The translations under genes and the position numbers were made by a program. Below the pieces are notes generated by a model. It did no database searches. It saw only the letters and a list, made by a program, of their open reading frames with translations, and was not told the DNA's origin. 64,000 bases of DNA from Moritella yayanosii (GTDB taxonomy: Bacteria > Pseudomonadota > Gammaproteobacteria > Enterobacterales > Moritellaceae), in assembly GCF_900465055.1 (NCBI RefSeq), contig NZ_LS483250.1, positions 3,410,001-3,474,000 of the forward strand, given 5' to 3'. This document shows, in pieces, positions 27,204-35,505 of this stretch (the first letter of the stretch is position 1; each line of letters starts with the position of its first letter).

Positions 27204-28667
27204 CTAATCGGTTACGGTTGAGTTATCAGAATTTGGATTAAAAAATTCAGCGGGAACATTACTGCTGACCACTAAAACTTTGTGGTATTCTCTTTTATTG
27301 CAGGTTTGGACTGCGCCATTTTCCAGGTTGATACACCAGGCCAGTCCTTCGGCGCCTTTTACCGATGAACTGGTCCAGTAGAGCGGATCCTGTAGGCTGT
27401 TATTTGCAATAACACAGTCACCTGGGGGGCAGTCAAAAAAGGTTTCATCAAGGCCGTGTTTATTCGCTACCAGATCAGCATAATCAGTCACTTTTTCATA
27501 GTTAATGATACTTCTTAACTGCTCAACGGTAGGTACAACCCAGTTGCTTTGGCCGCAAATTTTTAAGAAGTTTGTTTCATTGGCATAGCTGCCAGAGGAA
27601 CAATATAGATCAAAATCCCTGCCTGTAAAGCCACTATTGTAACCACAATTGCGGTTTGCGAGGAGGTTATCTTCGGGTATAAAAGCACCATTATTCACTC
27701 TACCATTTTGCCAACCGGGCCCTACCCCAGACAAGGCTGAAGCTTTCCAAGGATAGGAAAAATTGGAAGCTTGATAACGACGGGCATCTGCCATTTGATA
27801 ATTAGCTGGAAGAGTTGGATCCAATTCGACATTAGACAGCGTATTATAAGTCGATTTAACCTGCCAGATTAAGCCAGTAACCTCGTCTTTAACGCATGAA
27901 TGATTTGTGCTACTTGCCGATAATGCCATACCATTATCGTGCATTTTTACAAAGCGGAAGCCTGCTTTGCCTTTATATTCTGAATCACTTGGATTTACGT
28001 CAAATGCGTTTTTATAAAGTTGTTTTGTATCATCTTTACTATCGCCAGTATCCGGCTCTGTGGCTGCAGAATTGATGATGATATCAAGACCATAAGCTGC
28101 ATCTTGTTGTTTATATTTATCATTCGTTTGAGTCTGTATATCGAAAGAGCTGCCGTCAGAGTAATGTGTAATACCAGTGTCATTAAGGTAAACATTACCC
28201 GAGATGAGCAGATTAATTGTAGCTGGTTCACCGGTATTACCGGTAAACGTTAATGACAGCGTGCGCGCATCATAGACATCCTCTTTTTGATAGGTGGTGA
28301 TAGTGAGATTGGTGGTGGTTGAACCTTTAGCAAACGTTAGCGTGGATGCATTGCTGATGGTGTAGTCTTCGCTTGTACCTTGGATGGCAGTGCCGACAAT
28401 GTCGATATCGTAAATAACGGCAGCATCAGGCGTTTTATCTAAGTAATAATTGAAAGTAAATGTTTGACCGCGTTGAATAATTTTTGGTGTGAAGTTACCT
28501 GATGCCGTGTAAATTGTATCATCAGAATTATCACTCATATTATCGGAAGTATCCCCTGAGCCATCACTATTATCACTACTTACCGTGTCTAAATTATCAC
28601 TACCGCAGCCCGTTAAACCGAGAGACAGCAGCAAAACAGCTAAGAAACTTAACTTTTTTAAGTGCAT
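27204..28667 (-). CDS. Surface lipoprotein with Calx-beta-like and DUF1566 domains
   Basis: A 487-residue lipoprotein: lipobox LGLTGC (Cys21), then a Ser/Asp/Gly linker (about 25-50), a Calx-beta-like region (about 55-155: FTPKIIQRGQTFTFNYYLDK ... TSEDYTISNASTLTFAKGS), and a DUF1566/Lcl domain (about 255-475: CVKDEVTGLIWQVK, NWVVPTVEQLRSIINYEK, YWTSSSV). It is probably outer-membrane anchored and Ca-binding or adhesive, which is inference. It leads the two-gene unit with the smaller DUF1566 protein. Confidence 0.72.
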   Translation of the reverse strand: MHLKKLSFLAVLLLSLGLTGCGSDNLDTVSSDNSDGSGDTSDNMSDNSDDTIYTASGNFTPKIIQRGQTFTFNYYLDKTPDAAVIYDIDIVGTAIQGTSEDYTISNASTLTFAKGSTTTNLTITTYQKEDVYDARTLSLTFTGNTGEPATINLLISGNVYLNDTGITHYSDGSSFDIQTQTNDKYKQQDAAYGLDIIINSAATEPDTGDSKDDTKQLYKNAFDVNPSDSEYKGKAGFRFVKMHDNGMALSASSTNHSCVKDEVTGLIWQVKSTYNTLSNVELDPTLPANYQMADARRYQASNFSYPWKASALSGVGPGWQNGRVNNGAFIPEDNLLANRNCGYNSGFTGRDFDLYCSSGSYANETNFLKICGQSNWVVPTVEQLRSIINYEKVTDYADLVANKHGLDETFFDCPPGDCVIANNSLQDPLYWTSSSVKGAEGLAWCINLENGAVQTCNKREYHKVLVVSSNVPAEFFNPNSDNSTVTD

Positions 28668-28873
28668 ACAAAATCCTTATGATTGCTACAACAGTAATCC
28701 GTTACTGAATAATTGTGCTTTATTGTTGGATAAAAACATACCGACAAACATTGTTATTAGCATGTTAATTTTAAGGCGGTATCACGATAGTACCTATAAT
28801 TTAAACGGCTGAGAAGTACAAATTGTCATAAATGATTAGAATTATTCTATTTATGGGTAATTAATCATGATTT

Positions 28874-28934
28874 CTCATTATTAACAGTGTGGTTATTGTT
28901 AGTTTATTGATAGAATAAACAAATCAATAATGAG
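28874..28934. promoter_or_regulatory. Overlapping inverted repeats upstream of oxyR
   Basis: In the 302-base gap between the lipoprotein gene and oxyR, TTATTGAT (28904-28911) is the inverse of ATCAATAA (28923-28930), and CTCATTATT (28874-28882) is the inverse of AATAATGAG (28926-28934). The two pairings are mutually exclusive. They lie 36-96 bases before the oxyR start, where autoregulation would act. The classical OxyR ATAG/CTAT spacing is not clear. The rest of the gap is AT-rich with nothing I recognise. Confidence 0.4.
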
Positions 28935-28969
28935 TATTTAATTGCTTTTACCGTTTAAGCTGGGTCGAT

Positions 28970-29866
28970 ATGAACTTAAGAGATTTAGAATATTTAGTCG
29001 CGTTACAAGAATTGAAACATTTCAGAAAAGCTGCGGAAAAATGCTTTGTTAGTCAACCGACACTCAGTGGCCAGATCCGTAAATTAGAAGATGAACTGGA
29101 TGTTATCTTGATTGAACGTACCTCAAGAAAGGTATTATTCACCCCTGCCGGCGATCAAATTGCTGATCAAGCGCGTACTGTATTATTAGAGTCGAAAGCG
29201 ATTAAAGAAATCGCTAAGAGTTATGCAAGCCCGACGGCAGGGGCCATTCATATTGGGCTAATCCCAACCGTTGCGCCATATCTACTGCCTCTGATTGTGC
29301 CATCGATGAAGAAACAATTTCCTGATTTAGATATGTTCTTATATGAAAACCAAACCCATGAACTATTAAAGCAGTTGGACGAAGGTGAGTTGGATTGTCT
29401 GTTATTAGCGTATTTACCGAGTATGGGGAAATACGGTAATATTGAGTTATATAAAGAACCATTAGAGCTGATTATTCCTAGCTCACACCGTTTTAAAGGT
29501 CGAGATCGGGTTGCTTTGTCGGAATTACGTGGCGAGAAGGTATTGATGTTAGAAGATGGTCATTGCCTACGTGATCAAGCGATGGATTACTGTTTTACGG
29601 CGGGTGCTGAAGAAGACCAGAGCTTTAAAGCGACGAGTTTAGAAACACTTCGTCATATGATTGCTGCCGAAGCGGGGATAACGTTATTACCACATCTGGC
29701 TATCCCGCGTAGTCGGTTCACAGAAGGTGTTGAATATATTAAATTTGTTGATCCAGAACCGACCCGTAAAATTGTTTTATTGTATCGTAAAGGTTCAGTA
29801 AGACGCCCGTGTTTTAACGACATCGCACAAATGATCAGCAAACAAGTTACTGCAACGATAGTTTAG
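28970..29866 (+). CDS. oxyR: Hydrogen peroxide-sensing LysR regulator OxyR
   Basis: A 298-residue LysR-type activator of peroxide defence. The N-terminal HTH reads LKHFRKAAEKCFVSQPTLSGQIRKLEDEL. The redox pair is present at Cys199 and Cys208 in DGHCLRDQAMDYCF, the same numbers as E. coli OxyR, and ATSLETLRHMIAAEAGITLLP follows. It can therefore be called OxyR rather than a generic LysR protein. katG, ahpC and similar targets are outside the window. It is monocistronic, ending at a hairpin shared with mrcA. Confidence 0.93.
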   Translation: MNLRDLEYLVALQELKHFRKAAEKCFVSQPTLSGQIRKLEDELDVILIERTSRKVLFTPAGDQIADQARTVLLESKAIKEIAKSYASPTAGAIHIGLIPTVAPYLLPLIVPSMKKQFPDLDMFLYENQTHELLKQLDEGELDCLLLAYLPSMGKYGNIELYKEPLELIIPSSHRFKGRDRVALSELRGEKVLMLEDGHCLRDQAMDYCFTAGAEEDQSFKATSLETLRHMIAAEAGITLLPHLAIPRSRFTEGVEYIKFVDPEPTRKIVLLYRKGSVRRPCFNDIAQMISKQVTATIV

Positions 29867-29920
29867 TTAAGTTATTGAAATAATTAGTTTGAATAAATAG
29901 CCTGGCAAAATTGTAGATAT

Positions 29921-29960
29921 AAAAAAGGCGCTACTTTTAACATAAAGCAGCGCCATTTTT
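29921..29960. terminator. Bidirectional terminator oxyR / mrcA
   Basis: AAAAAAGGCGCT and AGCGCCATTTTT form the stem with a secondary CTTT/AAAG pairing inside; A- and T-runs on both sides suit the convergent genes. Confidence 0.85.
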
Positions 29961-29986
29961 CATTAACGTTATGTTAATAACAACGC

Positions 29987-32560
29987 TTAAAATAAATCAT
30001 CGAGTGATTCATCCGCTTCTTCACTGTACTCATCGAGTTGATCGAATGACGAATCCGCATCTTGATTATTCACATACACGGTTGGTTCCGTGCCTGTAAT
30101 AAAGTATTCAAAACGTGAGGTATAATCGGATTTGTGGGTTAATAACCCCGATTCACGATCGATACGTACTTGAACAATATTTTCCGGCAGTACATTTGGA
30201 CGCTGTGGTATCCCTTCTAGCGCTTGTTTCATGAACTCAATCCAAGCAGGTTGCGCTGTTTTAGCGCCCGCTTCACCACCACTAATCTGGTGTTTACCTA
30301 GATTGATATTATGGGTGACACGCCCTAATTGACGGCGATGGTCATCAAAGCCTATCCAACTAGTGGCCGATAGATCTGGGTTAAAGCCCGAGAACCAAGC
30401 ATCTTTTGCCTCGTTTGTGGTCCCTGTTTTACCACCGATATCGTGTCGTTTCAGCGCTGCAGCTGCACGCCAGCCGGTACCGTTCCAACCGGTGTTATGA
30501 CGCCAATCGCCGCCACCCCAAATAACGCTAGCCATCACGTCACGCATTAAAAATGCATTTTGTTCAGTGATAATACGGGGTGCTAATTGTTGCGAACTAT
30601 AAGGTGCAATAGCACATTGTGCTAGTGCATCACCTTCGATTGATAACCAATGTTCAAGGGTATCCGTGCCGAGTGCGATTTGTTTTTCACATGCTAAACA
30701 GGCTTGTTTTGGCGTTGCTTGGTAAATTAGTTCACCCTTGGCATCTTCAATGCGGTCAATAAAGTAAGATTCTACTTTAAAACCACCATTGGCAAACGTT
30801 GCAAAGGCAACTGCAACTTCTAACGGCGTCATCGACGCAGAGCCCAGAGCGAGTGACTCATCACGTGGTAACTTGGCTTTATCAAAACCAAATCGTGTCA
30901 TGTAGTTAATGACGTTATTTAAACCGACTTGACGGAATAAACGTACCGACATAACATTTTTCGACTGTGCCAAGCCTAAGCGTAAACGCGTTGGACCATT
31001 GTATGTTGGCGGTGAATTTTTTGGTCGCCACGCCGTACCAGCACGTTCATCCCACTGGTTAATTGGCGCATCATTGATTAGCGTTGCGAGTGTTGCCCCT
31101 TGCGCTAAACCTGCTGAATAGACAAACGGTTTGATGTTTGAACCAATTTGACGTTCGGCTTGGGTGACACGGTTAAATTGACTGTGCTGATAATTAAATC
31201 CACCGACTAATGCTTCAATCGCACCGTCATTGGTATTGATAGCGATAAAAGCAGAACTGGCGTCTGGTATCTGGCCTAACATCCACTGCGCTGGTTTCGT
31301 TGCTGCTGGTATTGGACGTAGCATGACAATATCCCCGGCATTCACAATTTCGGCGGCAGTTTGTGGTGCTGGGCCTTGCTTCTTATCTGAAATAAATGGA
31401 CGCGCCCATTTTAACCCATCCCAACTAACAGTGACCTGTTCGCCATTAGCCAGTAATGCGTCGGCAGTTTGCTCTGTTACGGCTGTAATGACGGCCGGCT
31501 GTAATGGTTTATAGCTTGGTTTATCTTTTAGTAATAATAACAGTTCCTTGTTACTCAGCACCTCATCATTAGTCCAAGCTTGGCCTAATGGACCACGATA
31601 GCCGTGGCGTAGATCATAGTTAAGTAAATTATTAATGAGTGCTGTGGTTGCTGCAGTTTGACGATCACTGTGTACTGTGGTGTAGACATTTAAACCTTGT
31701 CCATAAGCTTTATCTTCACCGTAGCGATTGATAACCTCAATACGCACCATTTCGGCCAAATAAGGTGCGGATAAATCGATTTTAGCACCGTGATATTTTG
31801 CTGTAATTGGCGCATTATTGGCGTCTTCAAACTGTGCTTGGCTGATATAGTTTTCGTCTAACATCCGTAATAATACGATATGACGACGGGCTTTCGCGCG
31901 TTTAGGTGAGCGAATGGGGTTTAATGCTGACGGTGCTTTTGGTAAACCGGCAATGATTGCCATTTGCGCCAGTGTTAATTGGTCTAACGTCTTGCCGTAG
32001 TATACTTGCGCTGCAGCGCCAATACCAAATGAACGATAACCGAGTGGGATCTTATTCAGGTATAACGTCAAAATCTCATCTTTGGAAAGATTTTGTTCGA
32101 TATGCCAGGCTAAAAATATCTCTTTAATTTTACGAATAAAGGTTTTTTCTCGGGTTAAAAAGAAGTTTCGAGCAACCTGTTGGGTAATTGTACTCGCGCC
32201 TTGCTTGCGCTCACCTGTCATGATCATGACAGTGGCGGCACGGACAATACCGATTGGGTCTATGCCTGGATGGGTATAAAAACGATTATCTTCGGTGGCT
32301 AAAAATGCGTTGATCATTAATGGTGGCACATCATCAATAGCAATGGGGATACGGCGTTTTTCACCAAATTGAGAGATCAGTTTGCCATCTTGGCTAAAGA
32401 CTTTCATTGGTGTTTGCAATTGTATCGTTTTTAATGACGTTACATCAGGTAATTCTGGCTTGATATAGAAATATAGTGCAATGATACTCCCTACACCGAG
32501 CAGTCCGCTAACTAATAAAAATACGGATAATCGTTTAATCCATTTCACAATAGTGCCCAC
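29987..32560 (-). CDS. mrcA: Penicillin-binding protein 1A (bifunctional PBP1a)
   Basis: Class A murein synthase that polymerises glycan and cross-links peptides in the periplasm. The 857 residues have one N-terminal membrane helix (about 10-32), a GT51 glycosyltransferase domain (EDNRFYTHPGIDP, KQGASTITQQVARNF, KIKEIFLAWHIE), an OB-like insert, and a transpeptidase with SxxK in GSNIKPF, SxN in AQSKNVMS and KTG in GGKTGTTNEAKDAWF. The start is GTG 32560; a GTG at 32548 fits E. coli PBP1a (MKFVKYF) equally well. It is divergent from pilM, the classic mrcA-pil arrangement. Confidence 0.95.
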   Translation of the reverse strand: MGTIVKWIKRLSVFLLVSGLLGVGSIIALYFYIKPELPDVTSLKTIQLQTPMKVFSQDGKLISQFGEKRRIPIAIDDVPPLMINAFLATEDNRFYTHPGIDPIGIVRAATVMIMTGERKQGASTITQQVARNFFLTREKTFIRKIKEIFLAWHIEQNLSKDEILTLYLNKIPLGYRSFGIGAAAQVYYGKTLDQLTLAQMAIIAGLPKAPSALNPIRSPKRAKARRHIVLLRMLDENYISQAQFEDANNAPITAKYHGAKIDLSAPYLAEMVRIEVINRYGEDKAYGQGLNVYTTVHSDRQTAATTALINNLLNYDLRHGYRGPLGQAWTNDEVLSNKELLLLLKDKPSYKPLQPAVITAVTEQTADALLANGEQVTVSWDGLKWARPFISDKKQGPAPQTAAEIVNAGDIVMLRPIPAATKPAQWMLGQIPDASSAFIAINTNDGAIEALVGGFNYQHSQFNRVTQAERQIGSNIKPFVYSAGLAQGATLATLINDAPINQWDERAGTAWRPKNSPPTYNGPTRLRLGLAQSKNVMSVRLFRQVGLNNVINYMTRFGFDKAKLPRDESLALGSASMTPLEVAVAFATFANGGFKVESYFIDRIEDAKGELIYQATPKQACLACEKQIALGTDTLEHWLSIEGDALAQCAIAPYSSQQLAPRIITEQNAFLMRDVMASVIWGGGDWRHNTGWNGTGWRAAAALKRHDIGGKTGTTNEAKDAWFSGFNPDLSATSWIGFDDHRRQLGRVTHNINLGKHQISGGEAGAKTAQPAWIEFMKQALEGIPQRPNVLPENIVQVRIDRESGLLTHKSDYTSRFEYFITGTEPTVYVNNQDADSSFDQLDEYSEEADESLDDLF

Positions 32561-32714
32561 AATAATTTCTTAATAATCGATCATTATATCTTTGTTTTGT
32601 GAAATAGTACGAGTTCTTTATGATAGACCTCAGAGATTTAAGTCTGTATGCTTTGGCGGTAACAAAAAGTTAACAAAATACAATCATTGTTATTACATAG
32701 AGTTGAAGATCATT

Positions 32715-33782
32715 ATGCTAAAGCTGTTTAAAAGGAATCAGACAGTGGCAATGATCGGAGTTGATTTTGGATCATCGTCCGTAAAAGCCCTCGCGCTGTC
32801 TAAGCGATTAGATCATTATGTGGTAGATATGGTATCAGAGGTTGCAACGCCAAAAGGATGTGTCGTTGATCACCAATTGCAAGATATAGAAGCATTAACG
32901 AATGTGTTGCAACAGGTGCGTCAAGATTTTCCTTTCCGTTATAAACAAGCTGCTACTGCCGTATCTGGCACCAATGTTATTACGAAAATTATTTATGTTG
33001 ATACTGACCTTTCCGGCCCTGAGTTGGAAATGCACATTGAGTTGGAAGCGGAAAGTTTAATTCCTTTCCCGCTTGATGAAATTAGTCTCGATTTTGAAAT
33101 ATTAGGTATCAATGACAATAACCCAAGTAAGCACAATGTGTTATTGAGTGCGACGCGTACGGAAAGTGTCACCTCGTTAGCTGGCTGCCTCGAAGAGAAT
33201 GACTTTATTCCCCAAATTGTGGATGTGGCTGCGCATGCATTAGCGCGATCTCACGATTTGTATTTACGCTTGGCTGATCTGCAAGATGATAGCAAAGTGA
33301 TTGCCGCGATTGATATTGGTACCAACATGACCATTTTTTCAATGTTGCATAAGGGCGAATCTATTTATTCTCGGGTGCAAAACTTTGGTGGCGAAAACTA
33401 TACGCGCATCATTAGCGAGCATTATACCTTGCAACGTGATGAAGCTGAAAAAATGAAACTCGCTCAACAGTTGCCACTGGATTACGATATTGATGTATTG
33501 GCGCCTTATATCACCGCATGCATACAGCAGATCCGTCGTAATGTGCAGCTGTTTACTAACTCGGGCACATTGCAAAAAATAGATATGATCACACTGAGTG
33601 GTGGTTCTGCATTAATCATGGAACTGGCACCGCAAGTCGAAATTGAGCTGGGTATCCCCACCCGTGTTGCCAATCCTTTTGCTCAGTTTGACTATGCGGA
33701 AGAGGTCGAAGATAAAGAACGTTTAATTGCTAACGGACCCCGTTATATGGTCGCGCTTGGTTTAGCAATGAGGGCGTTTTAA
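32715..33782 (+). CDS. pilM: Type IV pilus inner-membrane platform protein PilM
   Basis: Cytoplasmic actin-like ATPase-fold protein of the type IV pilus or competence machine; it binds the N-terminal tail of PilN. The 355 residues begin MLKLFKRNQTVAMIGVDFGSSSVKALALS, and contain AIDIGTNMT and LSGGSALIMELAP, typical actin-fold phosphate loops. ATG 32715 is used; upstream sequence in frame is not PilM-like. It is the first gene of pilMNOPQ, and its stop overlaps the pilN ATG (TAATG). Confidence 0.93.
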   Translation: MLKLFKRNQTVAMIGVDFGSSSVKALALSKRLDHYVVDMVSEVATPKGCVVDHQLQDIEALTNVLQQVRQDFPFRYKQAATAVSGTNVITKIIYVDTDLSGPELEMHIELEAESLIPFPLDEISLDFEILGINDNNPSKHNVLLSATRTESVTSLAGCLEENDFIPQIVDVAAHALARSHDLYLRLADLQDDSKVIAAIDIGTNMTIFSMLHKGESIYSRVQNFGGENYTRIISEHYTLQRDEAEKMKLAQQLPLDYDIDVLAPYITACIQQIRRNVQLFTNSGTLQKIDMITLSGGSALIMELAPQVEIELGIPTRVANPFAQFDYAEEVEDKERLIANGPRYMVALGLAMRAF

Positions 33783-34336
33783 TGTCAAATATTAATCTTT
33801 TACCGTGGCGCGACGCGGATAAAAAATACCGACAACAACGTTTTTTCACGTTAAGTGGAATTAGTCTTGGTGCGACCTTATTAGTCATGATTATGCTGAA
33901 TATGGTGATTGGCGGTTTTATCGATAATCAAAAACAACGTAATGTCTTGTTGCAGCGAGAGATGCAAGTTATTGATGTTAAATTAGGTAAAATCAAAGAG
34001 TTACGTGGACGTAAAGATAAGTTGCAAGAGCGTATTGATTTAATTCAAAGTTTACAGCGTCGTCGCAATACCCCCACACAGTTAATGAATACCCTGCCCC
34101 AATTGGTACCAGCGGGTGTAAACCTGGCAAAGTTAACCTTTAAAAATGACATTATCAAAATTAATGGTACCAGTGATTCGAATACCCGCCTGGCGGTACT
34201 ACTGCGCAATATTGAGGAATCAACTTGGCTTAGATATGGTAACTTAGACTCTATTATTGCCTTGTCGGCCGCAGAGGGCAATCGTTTTGAAATGCGATTC
34301 TCGGTAACCCCGATGGCGACGGACGAGGGCAACTAA
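33782..34336 (+). CDS. pilN: Type IV pilus assembly protein PilN
   Basis: A bitopic inner-membrane protein of 184 residues. Its N-terminal NINLLPWRDADKKYRQQRF is the conserved cytoplasmic PilM-binding tail, followed by one membrane helix (about 25-45) and a periplasmic coiled-coil and ferredoxin-like domain that pairs with PilO. It starts on the last base of the pilM stop and ends one base before pilO, so translation is probably coupled. Confidence 0.93.
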   Translation: MSNINLLPWRDADKKYRQQRFFTLSGISLGATLLVMIMLNMVIGGFIDNQKQRNVLLQREMQVIDVKLGKIKELRGRKDKLQERIDLIQSLQRRRNTPTQLMNTLPQLVPAGVNLAKLTFKNDIIKINGTSDSNTRLAVLLRNIEESTWLRYGNLDSIIALSAAEGNRFEMRFSVTPMATDEGN

Positions 34337-34337
34337 G

Positions 34338-34916
34338 ATGAATCTACAAGAACTCAACGAACTTGATCTCGAAGATCTGGGAAATTGGCCGAAACCAGCC
34401 AAAATTGCCATTAATATTATTTGTTCAATATTAATTGCGGCGTTATTTTATTGGATGTTTATCGCGTCGTCGTTACAAGCACTGGAAAATATTGAAAAGA
34501 AAGAAGCAAGTTTAAAATTACAGTTTGAAGCAAAAGCCAGACTTGCAGGGAATTTAGGCTTATATACTGAGCAAATGTCTGAGATGGAAAATTTATTTAA
34601 TCACATGCTTAAGCAGTTGCCATCAAAAAGTGAGACCGCAGGATTACTCGACGACTTGAGTTATATTGGTCAGCATAACGGCTTGCAGTTGCGTCGATTT
34701 AAATGGTTAAAAGAAGTCAAACGGGACTTCTCTTATGAAGTACCGGTCAACTTAGAGGTAATTGGTACCTTTCATCAACTTGGTCAGTTTACTAGTGATA
34801 TTGCTGCGTTACCAAGGATCGTAACGCTAGAAGATTTCACTATTACCAAACTGCAAGGGGAATTACTGAAAGTGAATATGATTGCCCGTACTTATCGTTA
34901 TAAGGGGGATAAATGA
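34338..34916 (+). CDS. pilO: Type IV pilus assembly protein PilO
   Basis: Inner-membrane partner of PilN, 192 residues: a short cytoplasmic start with LNELDLEDLGNWPKPAK, one membrane helix (about 27-47, INIICSILIAALFYWMFI), a coiled coil and a periplasmic domain. LPSKSETAGLLDDLSYIGQHNGL and YEVPVNLEVIGTFHQLGQFTSDIAALPRIV are family blocks. It overlaps pilP by four bases (ATGA). Confidence 0.93.
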   Translation: MNLQELNELDLEDLGNWPKPAKIAINIICSILIAALFYWMFIASSLQALENIEKKEASLKLQFEAKARLAGNLGLYTEQMSEMENLFNHMLKQLPSKSETAGLLDDLSYIGQHNGLQLRRFKWLKEVKRDFSYEVPVNLEVIGTFHQLGQFTSDIAALPRIVTLEDFTITKLQGELLKVNMIARTYRYKGDK

Positions 34917-35440
34917 AGCGAATAACTAGCCTCGTTTTTCTAACGCTGACGATAACTGGTTGTACTGCGGATAATCAGGATCTGGTGGATTACATTAATG
35001 ACGTTAAAGGGCGTAAAACAGCCCTTGTCGAAAGTGTGCCAGATATGGAAAGTTTTGTGGCATTGCATTATTCGGAAACGGGGGCACGTAACCCATTTTC
35101 GAATCCTCGTCCTGAATCGGTAAAAGCAGAAACATCGTTTCCACAGAATTGTCCGCAACCTAATTTTGCCCGGATTAAAGGGCCGTTAGAAACCTATTCG
35201 TTAGATAATTTAAATATGCATGGCACCCTCGGCAGTGAAAAGCTCCTGTGGGGGTTAATAAGAGCAAGTACGGGAGAGATATTCCGAGTTTCACCGGGTG
35301 ATTATATGGGACTTAATCACGGTGAGATACTCGACATAACCAAGCATTATATCGAATTGTCTGAGTTGATATTAACGGGTAAGGGATGCTGGAAAGTTCG
35401 CACAACTCAAATTCATCTTAGCAGTCAAGGTAATAGTTAA
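34913..35440 (+). CDS. pilP: Type IV pilus lipoprotein PilP
   Basis: A 175-residue lipoprotein with lipobox ITGCT (Cys17). It links the inner-membrane PilMNO platform to the PilQ secretin. The C-terminal beta domain has LDNLNMHGTLGSEKLLWGLIRASTGEIFRVSPGDYMGLNHGEI, the usual PilP pattern, ending ELILTGKGCWKVR. The 65-base gap to pilQ is the largest within the operon. Confidence 0.92.
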   Translation: MKRITSLVFLTLTITGCTADNQDLVDYINDVKGRKTALVESVPDMESFVALHYSETGARNPFSNPRPESVKAETSFPQNCPQPNFARIKGPLETYSLDNLNMHGTLGSEKLLWGLIRASTGEIFRVSPGDYMGLNHGEILDITKHYIELSELILTGKGCWKVRTTQIHLSSQGNS

Positions 35441-35505
35441 TAGCATCAAAACCACAGTTAAATAGTATCCAAAATCACAGTTAAGCCATTTTCAGGGATG
35501 ATGAA

